Origin: Pantoea anthophila
GTDB lineage: Bacteria > Pseudomonadota > Gammaproteobacteria > Enterobacterales > Enterobacteriaceae
DNA length: 64,000 nt
Assembly: GCF_006494375.1 (NCBI RefSeq)
Contig: NZ_VHIZ01000037.1
Coordinates: 62,001 to 126,000 of the forward strand
Reading direction: 5' to 3'
Shown here: piece by piece, positions 35,571 through 45,472 of the stretch
Layout of the letters: the number at the start of each line of letters is the position of its first letter
Numbering within the stretch: the stretch's first letter is position 1
Notes under the pieces: model-generated
Told to the model about the DNA's origin: nothing
Databases searched by the model: none
What the model saw: the letters and a program-made list of their open reading frames with translations, nothing else
Made by a program: the position numbers and the translations under genes

Positions 35571-35615
35571 GTTATATGCGGATGAGAGTGTAAATGTTAA
35601 TCATTATCATTCAAA
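35571..35615 (-). promoter_or_regulatory. dfoJ: Fur-overlapped promoter of dfoJAC
   Basis: On the minus strand TTAACA (35595-35600), an 18-base spacer and TATAAC (35571-35576) form a good promoter. A Fur-like sequence (minus strand TTTGAATGATAATGATTAA, 35597-35615) overlaps the -35. The remaining gap to 35839 holds no gene I can support. Confidence 0.65.
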
Positions 35616-35839
35616 TGTTTTGTTGTTAAATTTTATTTATTAGCGCATCTAATGTTGAAAGTGTGACTCAGATCACTTTTCTGAATCGGAATAGTCCTTT
35701 TTTTGCGGCTTTCAGGGCCAGCAGTAGGCAGTGAAACAGGCAAAATAGCGACTGCAGGCGGAGCAGAAGAGAACGGAGAGGGGACGAAAAAGGGGCGTCT
35801 GACGGGTCTGAGAAGGGCGGCATTCACCTGAAAAGGAAC

Positions 35840-35870
35840 AACCAGAAAGTCACGCCTGCCCTTTCTGGTT
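35840..35870 (-). terminator. Terminator after PTS operon
   Basis: AACCAGAAAG (35840-35849) pairs exactly with CTTTCTGGTT (35861-35870); on the minus strand G-TTCCTTTT follows. It lies 18 bases after the EIIC stop. Confidence 0.7.
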
Positions 35871-35887
35871 GGGATCAAAAATGGAAA

Positions 35888-37261
35888 CTAACCGGCATCG
35901 GTTTCGGCAGGCACTTTCTTTCTGGCGGTGAAGTTATAGAGCACTAACAGGGCGAAAATACCGGTAACGATCAGGGTAATGGTGCCCTTATCCATAAAAC
36001 GAGCCATGTTGCCCAGCAGAATGCCTGTAACGCCGAAGTCGGTGTCCGAGAAGGTGGTGTTGGTCAACCCAATCTGTCCAAGCACGGGCAGCAGCGCCAC
36101 CGGCAGGAAGGTGATTAACAGCCCATGTGCAAAGGCACCGCAAATCGCCCCGCGTTTGCCGCCGGTCGCATTACCAAACACTCCCGCGGTGGCACCGCAG
36201 AAGAAGTGAGGAACCACACCCGGCAGAATCAAAACCCAGTGCAGCTGGCCGAGGACAAACAGCCCCACCAGACCGCCGGCAAAGCTGGAGATGAAGCCAA
36301 CCAGAACCGCGTTCGGGGCATAGGGGAAGACAATCGGGCAATCCAGCGCCGGGCGGGCTTCCGGCACCAGTTTTTCTGAAAAGCCGGTAAAGGCCGGGAC
36401 AATTTCAGCCAGGATTAAGCGAACCCCCTGCAGAATGATGAAGACGCCTGCAGCAAAGGTAATAGCCTGAATAAACGAGTAAACGAGGTAGTTCTGACCA
36501 TTGCTGAAGGTGGATTCCACATAGGCTTTACCGGCCGAGATCGACAGGATTAAGTAGATAATCATCATCGTCAGTGAGATGGAGATGGTACTGTCGCGCA
36601 AAAAACTCAGGTTTTTTGGCATGTTCATCTCTTCGGTCGAGCGCGAGCCTTTGCCTACCAGAGAGCCGATCCAGCCCGACAGGACATAACCGATGGTGCC
36701 GGTGTGCGCCAGCGCCACCTGGTCACCGCCAATGATCTTCCGCATATAGGGCTGAGCGATGGCCGGAAACGTGGCCATCAGCATCCCCAGTGCCAGCGAA
36801 CCGGTATAGATGAGCTGAATGCCTTCAAAACCCGCGACCGATAATATGATCGCGATCATGCAGGCCATATAAAAGGTCACATGCCCTGACAGGTAAATAT
36901 ATTTAAGCCGGGTGAACCGGGCGACGAGGATATTGGCGACCATACCAAAGGCCATAATCATCGTGGTCGGCGCACCATATTTTGCCAGTGCAATCGAGAC
37001 CATCGCCTCATTATTCGGGATAATGCCCTGAACATTGAACGCATGTTTAAAAATGTCGCCAAGCGGCGTCAGGGAACCGACCAGAACGGTCGCGCCACCG
37101 GCCAGCACCAGGAAGCCCAGAATCGTTTTTACCGTGCCCTTAATCACATCCGGGAAGGGTTTCTTCTGCGCAACCAGGCCGAAAAATGCCACCAGTCCGA
37201 CTAATATAGAGGGCACTTTCAGTACGTCGACGACGAACTGCAAAAGATTTTGAGTAAACAT
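35888..37261 (-). CDS. PTS EIIC, ascorbate (UlaA) family
   Basis: 457 residues, about 11 membrane segments, of the EIIC-AG family. Diagnostic stretches include VPSILVGLVAFFGLVAQKK near the N-terminus, YGAPTTMIMAFGMVANILVARFT, HVTFYMACM and AGVFGNATGGKRGAICGAF. It transports an ascorbate-like or pentose/hexonate substrate with phosphorylation. The EIIB and EIIA genes precede it. The catabolic ula genes (ulaD, E, F, G) are not here, so the substrate may differ from ascorbate. Confidence 0.88.
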   Translation of the reverse strand: MFTQNLLQFVVDVLKVPSILVGLVAFFGLVAQKKPFPDVIKGTVKTILGFLVLAGGATVLVGSLTPLGDIFKHAFNVQGIIPNNEAMVSIALAKYGAPTTMIMAFGMVANILVARFTRLKYIYLSGHVTFYMACMIAIILSVAGFEGIQLIYTGSLALGMLMATFPAIAQPYMRKIIGGDQVALAHTGTIGYVLSGWIGSLVGKGSRSTEEMNMPKNLSFLRDSTISISLTMMIIYLILSISAGKAYVESTFSNGQNYLVYSFIQAITFAAGVFIILQGVRLILAEIVPAFTGFSEKLVPEARPALDCPIVFPYAPNAVLVGFISSFAGGLVGLFVLGQLHWVLILPGVVPHFFCGATAGVFGNATGGKRGAICGAFAHGLLITFLPVALLPVLGQIGLTNTTFSDTDFGVTGILLGNMARFMDKGTITLIVTGIFALLVLYNFTARKKVPAETDAG

Positions 37262-37290
37262 ATTAACCTCGAGGGTAAGTGTTTATCGGG

Positions 37291-37572
37291 TTATAACTGT
37301 CCGTTTTTCTCAAAATAGTCTCGTATTTTTTGCTCAATCTCTTTCAGGTCAATGATGTTATTGATGATGATGATTTTCTCTTCCGGAAGATTGGCGCTGT
37401 AGGCAATATCTTTTGCCATCACAAAAATATCCGCCACGTCGGGCGTTACCGAGCCGAGATCGGAATGTTCAACCTCAGCCTCCACCCCTAATGTCTTCAG
37501 CACTTTTTTGATGTTCATTTCCATCATGAAACTGCTGCCCAGACCTGAACCACACACTGCCATCATCTTCAT
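37291..37572 (-). CDS. PTS EIIB, lactose/ascorbate type
   Basis: 93 residues. AVCGSGLGSSFMMEM at the N-terminus contains the phosphorylated Cys7 and its phosphate loop. I place the start at 37572, with GAGG about 6 bases upstream, rather than at 37584. It transfers phosphate from the EIIA protein to the sugar at EIIC. It lies between the EIIA and EIIC genes of one operon. Confidence 0.87.
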   Translation of the reverse strand: MKMMAVCGSGLGSSFMMEMNIKKVLKTLGVEAEVEHSDLGSVTPDVADIFVMAKDIAYSANLPEEKIIIINNIIDLKEIEQKIRDYFEKNGQL

Positions 37573-37620
37573 ATCCGACCTCATTCTCTGGTGATCAAAA
37601 TTAACGTGTTAACGGGTACA

Positions 37621-38070
37621 TCAGACGCCTGACAAAATTGCCAGCAGCGCTTCATGGCTGTCTGCATTAAAAACCTGCGCCATGATGTTCTCATCGGAGA
37701 GGACTTCCGCCAGCTGGGAAATCATTTCGATATGGCTGTTACTGTCCGGTGCGGCAAACATAAAAAGCACTTTCACCGGATCGTTCTCTTCAGAATCAAA
37801 TTTCACCGCCGTTCCCAGCAGCAGCACCGACAGCCCCAGTCCGAGCGCGCCCTGTTCAGGACGAGCGTGAGGCATGGCAATCTGCGGAGCGATAACAAAA
37901 AAGGGGCCGATCGCCTTTTTTTGCTGGATGATGGCATCAATGTAAGCCTGTGAGATGACGCCTTCGCTGAGCAGAGGACGCCCTGCCAGCACAATCGCTT
38001 CCTGCCAGTCAGCCACGCGCTCCACGTACTGAATTCGCTCGCTATTCAACCAATCCGCCAGATGTGACAT
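37621..38070 (-). CDS. PTS EIIA, mannitol/fructose-ascorbate type (UlaC-like)
   Basis: 149 residues of the PTS_EIIA_2 family. The phosphorylated histidine is His68 in IAMPHARPEQGA, the same number as in UlaC. The start at 38070 has AGGATTAC upstream; the frame runs to 38190 but without a ribosome site. First gene of the EIIA-EIIB-EIIC operon, divergent from the GntR regulator. Confidence 0.88.
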   Translation of the reverse strand: MSHLADWLNSERIQYVERVADWQEAIVLAGRPLLSEGVISQAYIDAIIQQKKAIGPFFVIAPQIAMPHARPEQGALGLGLSVLLLGTAVKFDSEENDPVKVLFMFAAPDSNSHIEMISQLAEVLSDENIMAQVFNADSHEALLAILSGV

Positions 38071-38345
38071 CGCTGTAATCCTGTCTCTCGTTGCGCGTTC
38101 AAAGTTAACGCCACGCAGATGCCGTTTGCGCGTCGCCGCGCTCTTCGGCACAGCTGCGTTCGTTAACTCTCCCTGAACCTGTACAGACACTTTCCAGAGA
38201 TTCGCCCTGATGACTTCCCGCTGTGAGGGGGCCAGCCGGTGGATGAGTGACCCGGCAACACATCTGTACAGGTTAAAGATGTCTAGTCATCCTGATGATG
38301 TCCTTCGACGTGTAGGGACACAACCGCTAAAATTAAAATATGGCT

Positions 38346-38366
38346 ACACAGGCTTAACATCTGTGC
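38346..38366. promoter_or_regulatory. Candidate operator between PTS and GntR genes
   Basis: CACAG (38347-38351) faces CTGTG (38361-38365) around TTAA-containing sequence; a partly similar ACAGGTTAA occurs at 38268-38276. Both lie in the 418-base divergent gap (38071-38488). Nothing else recognised there. Confidence 0.3.
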
Positions 38367-38488
38367 CAATTTGATAGGTTGGTCACATATTCACCTGACC
38401 GGAGTAGTACTTCTCCGGCAATGTCAGGCAGAAAGGGAGTGGCACGGATACAGGGAGTCTCTCCTTCACGCAAATGGGAAGAACGTCG

Positions 38489-39223
38489 ATGGCTGATGGC
38501 ATGACTGAAAAGCAGAAAGAGGTGGTCGATTATATCCTCACGCGGATTAAAGATGACGGCCTTCAACCCGGCGAAAAGCTGGATACGGAAATAGCTATCG
38601 CAAAGTGCCTCGGTATTACCCGCACAACGGTGCGTGAAGCGACCCGAATTCTGGTGGAGCAGCAGCGTATTTATCGGGTGAAGGGATCGGGGATATTTGT
38701 CGGTGCGACGGAGATCAGTAGCCAGGCTCACCGATATCACGTGCTTTCCCCGTTTGATTATCAGGCGCAGAGAAACGGACACAAAGGCGTCCGTAAAATT
38801 ATCTCTGCCAGCATTATCCGGGTGCCATCGGCAGAGATGGCGCAGGCGCTGCGAATTAAAACCAGCGATCCGATCTACAAAATATTACGACTGATGTGCT
38901 TCGATGAGACGCCGGTGGCGCTGGAACATATTCATCTGCCGGTGAATATGTTTAACAGCATGGAGTTCAGCAAGCTGGAAGTGTCGAAATATGCCTATAT
39001 CGAGGAAGTGACCGGAAAAAAAGTGCAGCTGCGCGACCAGCATTTAACGGCCATTAACCTGACGCAGGCTGAGACGCTGGCATTACTGAAATTAGGGGCA
39101 GGGGATGCGGTTATCCAGATTAATGAGACGGTTTTTCTCGATGATGGCGTCCCCTGCGAGGTTAATGTGGCGATTATCAACACCCGCTTTTTTCCACTGA
39201 AGCAGAACTCTCAGCGCCCCTGA
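38489..39223 (+). CDS. GntR/HutC family regulator with UTRA domain
   Basis: 244 residues from the ATG at 38489 (GGAAG upstream; an ATG five codons earlier is the alternative). The N-terminal winged helix (EVVDYILTRIKDDGLQPGEKLDTEIAIAKCLGITRTTVREA) is followed by a UTRA effector domain (about 90-240; TPVALEHIHLP and DAVIQINETVFLDDGVPCEV). Divergent from the PTS operon, so it probably represses it until a phosphorylated substrate binds. Confidence 0.88.
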   Translation: MADGMTEKQKEVVDYILTRIKDDGLQPGEKLDTEIAIAKCLGITRTTVREATRILVEQQRIYRVKGSGIFVGATEISSQAHRYHVLSPFDYQAQRNGHKGVRKIISASIIRVPSAEMAQALRIKTSDPIYKILRLMCFDETPVALEHIHLPVNMFNSMEFSKLEVSKYAYIEEVTGKKVQLRDQHLTAINLTQAETLALLKLGAGDAVIQINETVFLDDGVPCEVNVAIINTRFFPLKQNSQRP

Positions 39224-39483
39224 ATAAAGCGGGTAATTCAGCGCTTCACATAAGACGATTTTGTGCAATCCTTTGCCACTCTGCATGTTTTATTCACTCT
39301 GAACCCGCCCTGATAAGGCGATAACAGGCCCGGCCTCGGGGCTTTCGTCGCTTATTTGTCTTTTATTTCGCCGCGCCCCGCCAATATGACGAATTCAATA
39401 AAGCATAAAACAATATGATGTTTTACCAATAATCGCCTGCGCAGCACACTGGTCAGCAACCGGAATCAATAAGGACCAGGTGA

Positions 39484-40482
39484 ATGGCATATCAATTAAG
39501 TCTGTTAGACAAAGCGCCCATCCTGCAGGGCGAGACGCCTGCGGCGGCGCTTCAGCGCACGCTGCAACTGGCGCAGCGGGCAGAAGCGTGGGGCTATCAC
39601 CGCTTCTGGCTGGCGGAACATCACAACACTGCACAACTTGCCAGCCCTTCACCGGAGCTTCTGATCGCCTGGATCATTGCACAGACCCGCCATATCCGGG
39701 TCGGATCGGGCGGCGTGATGTTGCAGCACTACAGCCCCTATAAAGTGGCCGAAAACTTCAACCTGCTCGCCTCGCTGGCGCCGGGGCGCATCGATCTCGG
39801 CGTCGGGAAAGCGCCAGGCGGGTTACCGCTCTCCACCCAGGCGCTGCAGCGGGGTGTTGATGCCGCCAGTAAAGGCAGCTTTGCCGAACAGCTTCAGCTG
39901 CTGGATAGCTGGCTGAAACCGGATCAGCCGAAACCGGATGAAGAGGGGCTGGCGGCGACACCGCTGCCTGCGCGTCCGGCTAGCCGTTTTCTGCTGGGGG
40001 CCAGCGAAGAGAGTGCACGGCTGGCTGCCTCGCTGGGCTGGCAGTTTGTCTTTGCGGCGCATCTGAATGGTGACCGCGCGTTGCTTGAGCATGCGCTGAG
40101 TACCTACACCCGCCTGAGTCACGGTCAGCGCGCGCTGGTTGCGGTTCAGGTGGTGGTGGCTGACTCGCCCGCCGAAGCTGACCTGCTGGTTGCCTCTCTG
40201 CGCCACTATCATGTGGCGGTGAAAGGGGGCCCGGGTGTCAACGTCGCCAGCCTGGAGCAGGCGGAGCGCTTCGTGCGTCAGGGGGGCTATCGCGACTATC
40301 AGATTGAACCTCGCACCCCGTCACTGCTGAAAGGCACGGCGGCGCAGGTGCATGCTCAGCTGGACGCCCTGCATCATCACTTTGCTATCGACGAGTTCGT
40401 CATCGATACGCCCGTCACCGATCCGGTTGCCCGCCAGCGCTCGCTGGAACTGCTGGCCACCCATCATCTGGTTGCTGCCTGA
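39484..40482 (+). CDS. LLM flavin-dependent monooxygenase, MsnO8 family (CmoO-like)
   Basis: 332 residues of the bacterial luciferase-like family. The start LSLLDKAPI and the following AQRAEAWGYHRFWLAEHHN, RVGSGGVMLQHYSPYKVAENF and APGRIDLGVGKAPGG are typical of MsnO8-type oxygenases, which use reduced FMN from a separate reductase. In Bacillus, the homologous enzyme cleaves the C-S bond of N-acetyl S-alkylcysteine derivatives. First gene of an eight-gene operon; the 260 bases upstream hold its promoter. No flavin reductase is in the operon. Confidence 0.8.
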   Translation: MAYQLSLLDKAPILQGETPAAALQRTLQLAQRAEAWGYHRFWLAEHHNTAQLASPSPELLIAWIIAQTRHIRVGSGGVMLQHYSPYKVAENFNLLASLAPGRIDLGVGKAPGGLPLSTQALQRGVDAASKGSFAEQLQLLDSWLKPDQPKPDEEGLAATPLPARPASRFLLGASEESARLAASLGWQFVFAAHLNGDRALLEHALSTYTRLSHGQRALVAVQVVVADSPAEADLLVASLRHYHVAVKGGPGVNVASLEQAERFVRQGGYRDYQIEPRTPSLLKGTAAQVHAQLDALHHHFAIDEFVIDTPVTDPVARQRSLELLATHHLVAA

Positions 40483-40505
40483 ACCCCAGCCAGCGGAGAG
40501 TCATC

Positions 40506-41657
40506 ATGTACCCTGAATCACAACTGATTGAATGGCGACGCGAACTGCATACCTGGCCGGAGCTGTCCGGTCAGGAGTTTGCGACGACCGCACGGCTGCG
40601 CGGCTGGCTGCAGGCCGCAGGCATCCGGCTGCGCGATTACCCGCTGGAAACCGGTGTGGTCGCTGAAATCGGCCAGGGTGAAACGGTGATTGCTCTGCGC
40701 GCCGACATTGACGCGCTGCCGATCCATGAGGCGAGCGGGGTGCGTTTTCACTCCCGTCATCCCGGCGTGATGCACGCCTGCGGTCACGACCTGCACAGCG
40801 CGGTGATGCTGGGCGCGGCCCTGCAGCTTCAGGCTCAGGCCGACACCCTGCCCGGACGGGTGCGCATCCTGTTTCAGCCCGCCGAGGAGATTGCGCGTGG
40901 TGCCCGGCAGTTCATCGGGGCGGGCGTGCTGGATGAGGTGCAGGCTATCTTCGGGATGCACAACGAACCTTCGCTGCCGCTTGGTACGTTTGCCACCCGC
41001 AGCGGCGCGTTCTACGCCAATGCCGACAAATTCATCATCCGCGTGACCGGCAAAGGTGCGCATGCTGCCTACCCGGAGCAGGGCGTCGACAGCATCGTGA
41101 CGGCCAGCCAGATTATTCAGGCACTGCAGGGGCTCACCAGCCGCAGTTTTAACGCCTTCGACAGCCTGGTGCTCAGCATCACCCGCATCGACGGCGGCAA
41201 AAGCTGGAATGTGTTGCCGGGCGGGGTGGAGTTTGGCGGCACGGCACGTACGCACGACCTGCAGGTGCGCGCCGACCTGGAGCAGCGGGTGCGTACCCTG
41301 GTTGAGCAGTTTGCCGCGGCCAATGGCGCGCAGGCGACCCTGACCTGGCAGCCTGGCCCGCCGGTGCTGATCAACGATCCCCACTGGGCAGGATTCTGCA
41401 GCGATGTGGCCCGCCAGGCGGGTTACCGGGTGCAGACCGCCGAACTGCATCTGCTGGGTGAAGACTTTGCTTTTTATCTGCAGCAGGTGCCCGGCGCCTT
41501 TGTCAGCATCGGCAGCGCCAGCGAGTTTGGCCTGCATCACGCCAGCTTTACCCCCGACGAGGCGCTGATTGCGCCCGCCGCTGGCTACTTCGCTCAACTG
41601 GCCCGCCAGGCGCTGCAACATCTCAGTGCGCGATGTCAGGCGTCCCTTCCACTCTGA
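40506..41657 (+). CDS. M20 family deacylase (CmoP/YxeP-like)
   Basis: 383 residues with intact metal ligands: ALRADIDALPIHEA, MHACGHDLHSAVMLG, FQPAEE, MHNEPSLPLG, and a C-terminal ASEFGLHHASF. It follows the MsnO8-type gene by 23 bases with GGAGAG before the ATG. In S-alkylcysteine salvage such a hydrolase removes the N-acetyl group at the end. The sequence resembles the M20 gene at 25850, so a duplication within this replicon is likely. Confidence 0.82.
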   Translation: MYPESQLIEWRRELHTWPELSGQEFATTARLRGWLQAAGIRLRDYPLETGVVAEIGQGETVIALRADIDALPIHEASGVRFHSRHPGVMHACGHDLHSAVMLGAALQLQAQADTLPGRVRILFQPAEEIARGARQFIGAGVLDEVQAIFGMHNEPSLPLGTFATRSGAFYANADKFIIRVTGKGAHAAYPEQGVDSIVTASQIIQALQGLTSRSFNAFDSLVLSITRIDGGKSWNVLPGGVEFGGTARTHDLQVRADLEQRVRTLVEQFAAANGAQATLTWQPGPPVLINDPHWAGFCSDVARQAGYRVQTAELHLLGEDFAFYLQQVPGAFVSIGSASEFGLHHASFTPDEALIAPAAGYFAQLARQALQHLSARCQASLPL

Positions 41658-41741
41658 ATAGCATTTATCTGCTGCCGTAACCGCACGACGGTGCTGAACA
41701 GCGTCGTCAGGCACCGCGACGATTAAAAAAGAGAGAACATC

Positions 41742-43055
41742 ATGACCACAAGACAACTTCGGCTGGGCACCATTCTGCATGGCGCCTCAGGCAACATGTC
41801 CGCCTGGCGCCATCCGGCGGCCCAGGCCGATGCCAGCATCAGCCTGGATTACGCCAAAAAAATCGCCCGTAAGGCGGAGCAGGGCAAACTCGATTTTCTG
41901 TTTGTCGCCGACGGGTTGTTTATCAACGAGAAATCGATTCCCCACTTTCTCAACCGCTTTGAGCCGCTGACGCTGCTCTCGGCGCTGGCCGGTGTCACGG
42001 AGCATCTGGGGCTGGTCGGCACCGTCTCCACCTCCTACAGCGAGCCGTTTACCGTGGCGCGTCAGTTCGCCAGCCTCGATCATCTCAGCGGCGGGCGCGC
42101 AGGCTGGAACGTGGTGACGTCACCGCTGGAAGGATCGGCAAAAAACTTCTCCCGTCAGCAGCATCCGGAACATGCGCTGCGCTACCGCATTGCCGATGAG
42201 TATCTGCAGGTGGTGAAAGGGTTGTGGGATTCGTGGGAGCAGGATGCGTTTGTGCGGGACAAGGCGAGCGGGCAGTTTTTCGATCCGGCGAAGCTGCACA
42301 CCCTGGATCATCACGGTGACTTCTTCCAGGTGCAGGGACCGCTGAATATCGGCCGTACGCCGCAGGGGCGTCCGATTATCTTCCAGGCGGGCGCATCCGA
42401 AGATGGCAAAAAGCTGGCGGCGCGCCATGCCGACGCCATCTTTACCCATCAGCCGACGCGCGAAGAGGCGCAGGCCTTCTATCAGGATGTGAAGCAGCAA
42501 CTGGTAGCCAATGGCCGTCAGCCGGAAGATCTGCACATCTTTCAGGGTGTCAGCGTGATTGTGGGCGATAACGCCGATGACGTCGAACAGCAATATCAGA
42601 CCACTGCGGCGCTGGTTTCGGTGACTGATGCGCTGAACTACCTCGGCCGCTTCTTTGACCATCACGACTTTTCGCAGTACCCGCTGGATCAGCCGTTCCC
42701 CGATATCGGTGACATCGGACAGAACAGCTTCCGCAGCACCACCGACGAGATCAAACGCAAAGCGAAAGAGCAGGGTCACACCCTGCGTCAGGCGGCACTG
42801 GAAGCGGCCACCCCGCGCCCCCTGTTTCACGGCACGCCTGAAGAGGTGGCGGATGGCCTGCAGCTCTGGTTTGAAACCCACGCCACTGACGGCTTTATCA
42901 TCAATGGCGGCACGCCTGACACCTTTGAACGCTTTGTCGATCGGGTGGTGCCGATTCTGCAGGCTCGCGGCCTGACGCGCCGTGACTATCCGGGCACCAC
43001 CCTGCGCGACAGCTTCGCCCTGCAATCCCCCGTTAATCAGTTCACCTCACAATAA
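41742..43055 (+). CDS. LLM flavin monooxygenase, NtaA/SnaA/DszA family (CmoJ-like)
   Basis: 437 residues. The family signature is strong: [53 protein letters not shown] and [16 protein letters not shown]. Enzymes of this family use FMNH2 and oxygen on nitrilotriacetate, dibenzothiophene sulfone, or N-acetyl S-alkylcysteines. Second monooxygenase of the operon, after an 84-base gap with AAGAGAG before the ATG. Confidence 0.85.
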   Translation: MTTRQLRLGTILHGASGNMSAWRHPAAQADASISLDYAKKIARKAEQGKLDFLFVADGLFINEKSIPHFLNRFEPLTLLSALAGVTEHLGLVGTVSTSYSEPFTVARQFASLDHLSGGRAGWNVVTSPLEGSAKNFSRQQHPEHALRYRIADEYLQVVKGLWDSWEQDAFVRDKASGQFFDPAKLHTLDHHGDFFQVQGPLNIGRTPQGRPIIFQAGASEDGKKLAARHADAIFTHQPTREEAQAFYQDVKQQLVANGRQPEDLHIFQGVSVIVGDNADDVEQQYQTTAALVSVTDALNYLGRFFDHHDFSQYPLDQPFPDIGDIGQNSFRSTTDEIKRKAKEQGHTLRQAALEAATPRPLFHGTPEEVADGLQLWFETHATDGFIINGGTPDTFERFVDRVVPILQARGLTRRDYPGTTLRDSFALQSPVNQFTSQ

Positions 43056-43066
43056 GAGTCCGGATC

Positions 43067-44008
43067 ATGCAAAAACCCTTACGTCTCATCGCTCTGCTTA
43101 TGCTGGCCGTCAGCAGCCACGCTCTGGCAGAGGGCACCAGCGTCTCCTACAACGGCCAGCGTGTCAGCGTGGAAGCCAATAAAACGCCGATCAACACCGC
43201 GAAAAATGCGGAGGCCATCGCGCAGCTGCCCGCCGGTCACCATTTTGTGGTGCCGGGCGCGTTCACCGTGGCGGTGGCCGCGCTTAACTCTCCGCCGCTT
43301 ACGGTCTTTTCTGACGACAACAAAACCCTGCTCGGCAGCGAGGTGGATATCGCCCGGCTGGTCGCCGACAGCCTGGGACTGAAGCTGAATGTTGTCCCGA
43401 CCTCCTGGGAGGACTGGCCGCTCGGCGTCGCCTCGGGCAAGTATGACGCGGCAATCTCGAACATCACCGTGACGAAGCCACGCAAAGAGAAGTTCGACTT
43501 CGCGACCTATCGCAAGGACTCGCTGGGCTTTTATGTCCGGACCGGCAGCCCGATTCAGTCGCTGACCAAAGCGGAGGAGATTGCCGGGCTGCGGATCATC
43601 GTGGGATCCGGCACCAATCAGGAGGCGATCCTGCTGGCGTGGGATAAAGAGAATCAGGCTAAGGGCCTGAAACCCTTTACGCCGATCTATGCCAAAGATG
43701 ATGCCGCCCAGACGCTGGCGCTCCAGTCGGGTCGGGCAGACGCCTATTTCGGGCCGAATGTGATCGGGGCCTGGAAGGCGGCTCTGACCGGGAAAACCCG
43801 GCTGGTGGGGAGTGTGGATGGGGGCTGGCCAAAAGCGGCTCACATTGCGGTGACGGTGAAAAAAGGCAGCGGTCTGGCCGAGCCGATCAGCACGGCGCTG
43901 AATGGCGTGATCGGCAATGGCGACTATCAGAAGGTGCTTAACCGCTGGGGCGAAGGCGTTGAGCAGATTGGTCATTCTGAAGTTAATCCCGCCGGACTGG
44001 GCGATTAA
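43067..44008 (+). CDS. ABC transporter amino-acid-type substrate-binding protein
   Basis: 313 residues. A signal peptide ends at SHALAEG. The rest is a SBP_bac_3 (polar amino acid) domain: [49 protein letters not shown], and [16 protein letters not shown]. It binds an amino-acid-like solute in the periplasm for the permease and ATPase encoded downstream. It closely resembles the second binding protein at 46247. Confidence 0.87.
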   Translation: MQKPLRLIALLMLAVSSHALAEGTSVSYNGQRVSVEANKTPINTAKNAEAIAQLPAGHHFVVPGAFTVAVAALNSPPLTVFSDDNKTLLGSEVDIARLVADSLGLKLNVVPTSWEDWPLGVASGKYDAAISNITVTKPRKEKFDFATYRKDSLGFYVRTGSPIQSLTKAEEIAGLRIIVGSGTNQEAILLAWDKENQAKGLKPFTPIYAKDDAAQTLALQSGRADAYFGPNVIGAWKAALTGKTRLVGSVDGGWPKAAHIAVTVKKGSGLAEPISTALNGVIGNGDYQKVLNRWGEGVEQIGHSEVNPAGLGD

Positions 44009-44017
44009 GGAGCTGAG

Positions 44018-44530
44018 ATGAGTGAATTAACGTTTCGCGAGGTGTCACCTGAGGCGCCAGAGCTGCAACCGATCCTGGGCGGCCTGTTCGGTGAATATGC
44101 CGCTCGCTATGGCGACTACTTTGCCCGGCTTAAGGAGCAGGAGCTGACAGAGTGGTATCTGCCGCCGCAGGGGCTGTTTATTGTGCTGGAGCGCGACGGC
44201 GAGATCATCGCGATGGGTGCCTACAAACCTTATGACCTGCAGACCGCCGAGCTGAAGCGCATCTGGACCCGCAGCGATCTGCGCCGTCAGGGTCTGGCGC
44301 TGGTGGTCCTGCAGGAGCTGGAGCGTCGGGCCCTGCAGGCGGGCTACCAGCGGCTGTTTCTCACCACCGGCTTCCGTCAGCCTGAGGCCGTCCGGCTCTA
44401 CACCGGTCACGGTTATCAGCCTCAGTTCGATCTCAGCGGCGATCTGGAGCGTTACGGTCAGCCGCCCCACGACGGGCGACTGCGTTTTATTAAAGTGATT
44501 GGCGTGTATAACGTCGCGGAAGCGAGTTAA
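44018..44530 (+). CDS. GNAT N-acetyltransferase
   Basis: 170 residues. The acetyl-CoA site is LKRIWTRSDLRRQGLALVVLQELE (R/Q-x-x-G-x-A pattern: RRQGLA), followed by LFLTTGFRQPEAVRLYTGHGYQP. In the operon it is the obvious candidate for N-acetylating S-alkylcysteine on entry, the role of SnaB/YxeL-type enzymes. TTAAGGAG precedes the ATG. Confidence 0.82.
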   Translation: MSELTFREVSPEAPELQPILGGLFGEYAARYGDYFARLKEQELTEWYLPPQGLFIVLERDGEIIAMGAYKPYDLQTAELKRIWTRSDLRRQGLALVVLQELERRALQAGYQRLFLTTGFRQPEAVRLYTGHGYQPQFDLSGDLERYGQPPHDGRLRFIKVIGVYNVAEAS

Positions 44531-44539
44531 GGATCGACG

Positions 44540-45472
44540 ATGAGTAAACCTCAGCATCAACAGTTACAGGTGGTGCCGGCCCGTTATCCGGCACGCACCG
44601 CTGGCGCGATCGTTGCGCTGTTTATTCTGGCAGGCGTCGTGCAGTCGGTGGCCTTTAATCCGCGCTGGGAGTGGGGGGTGTTTGCACGCTGGTTCTTTGA
44701 TCCGGTGATCCTGCACGGTCTGGGACAGACGCTGCTGCTCACCCTGCTGGGGACGATCTTCAGCCTGCTGGCTGGCGGTCTGCTGGCTCTGGCGCGCCTC
44801 TCCTCCTCCTGGCTGCTGAGCACGCTGGCATGGGGCTACATCTGGCTGTTTCGTTCACTGCCGCTGATCGTCGTGCTGATTATTCTTTATAACTTCTCCT
44901 ATCTCTATGAAACGCTCTCGATAGGGATTCCGTTTACCGGCCTGTCGTGGGGCGCGTTTCAGACCATCAATGTGCTGGGACAGTTTCCGGCCGCGGTCAT
45001 CGGCCTGACACTGGTGCAGGCGGCCTACAGCGCGGAGATCATTCGCGGCGGCATTCTCGGTGTCGATCAGGGGCAGGTGGAGGCGGCTTCTGCGCTCGGC
45101 CTCTCTGCCACGCGCCGCACCTTCCGCATCATTCTGCCGCAGGCGCTGCGCACCATTATTCCGACCACGTTCAACGAGATCATCAGCCTGGCGAAAGGCA
45201 CGGCGATGGTTTATGTGCTGGCCATGCCGGAGCTCTTTTACACCATTCAGATGATCTATAACCGCAATCAGGAGGTCATCCCGCTGCTGATGGTGGGTGC
45301 CGCGTGGTATCTGATTATCACCACCGTGCTCTCCGTCATTCAGTACAACGCAGAACGCTGGATGGCCCGCAGCGTAACGCGTGAACCGCAACCCTCTCGC
45401 TGGCGTCAATGGCGCAACCGCGTCTCGCCACTTCAACCGACCGAGGAGATCAGCCATGTCCGAAGCCATTGA
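44540..45472 (+). CDS. ABC transporter permease, polar amino acid type
   Basis: 310 residues with about five to six membrane segments and the HisM/GlnP-type EAA loop ([29 protein letters not shown]). It carries an extra hydrophobic N-terminal segment. Being the only permease in the operon it probably works as a homodimer. Its last 17 bases overlap the ATPase gene. Confidence 0.88.
   Translation: MSKPQHQQLQVVPARYPARTAGAIVALFILAGVVQSVAFNPRWEWGVFARWFFDPVILHGLGQTLLLTLLGTIFSLLAGGLLALARLSSSWLLSTLAWGYIWLFRSLPLIVVLIILYNFSYLYETLSIGIPFTGLSWGAFQTINVLGQFPAAVIGLTLVQAAYSAEIIRGGILGVDQGQVEAASALGLSATRRTFRIILPQALRTIIPTTFNEIISLAKGTAMVYVLAMPELFYTIQMIYNRNQEVIPLLMVGAAWYLIITTVLSVIQYNAERWMARSVTREPQPSRWRQWRNRVSPLQPTEEISHVRSH

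Noticed and set aside
40518-41780. 420-codon open frame opposite the M20 gene
   Set aside because: Antisense shadow of a strongly supported M20 hydrolase; no domain pattern of its own.
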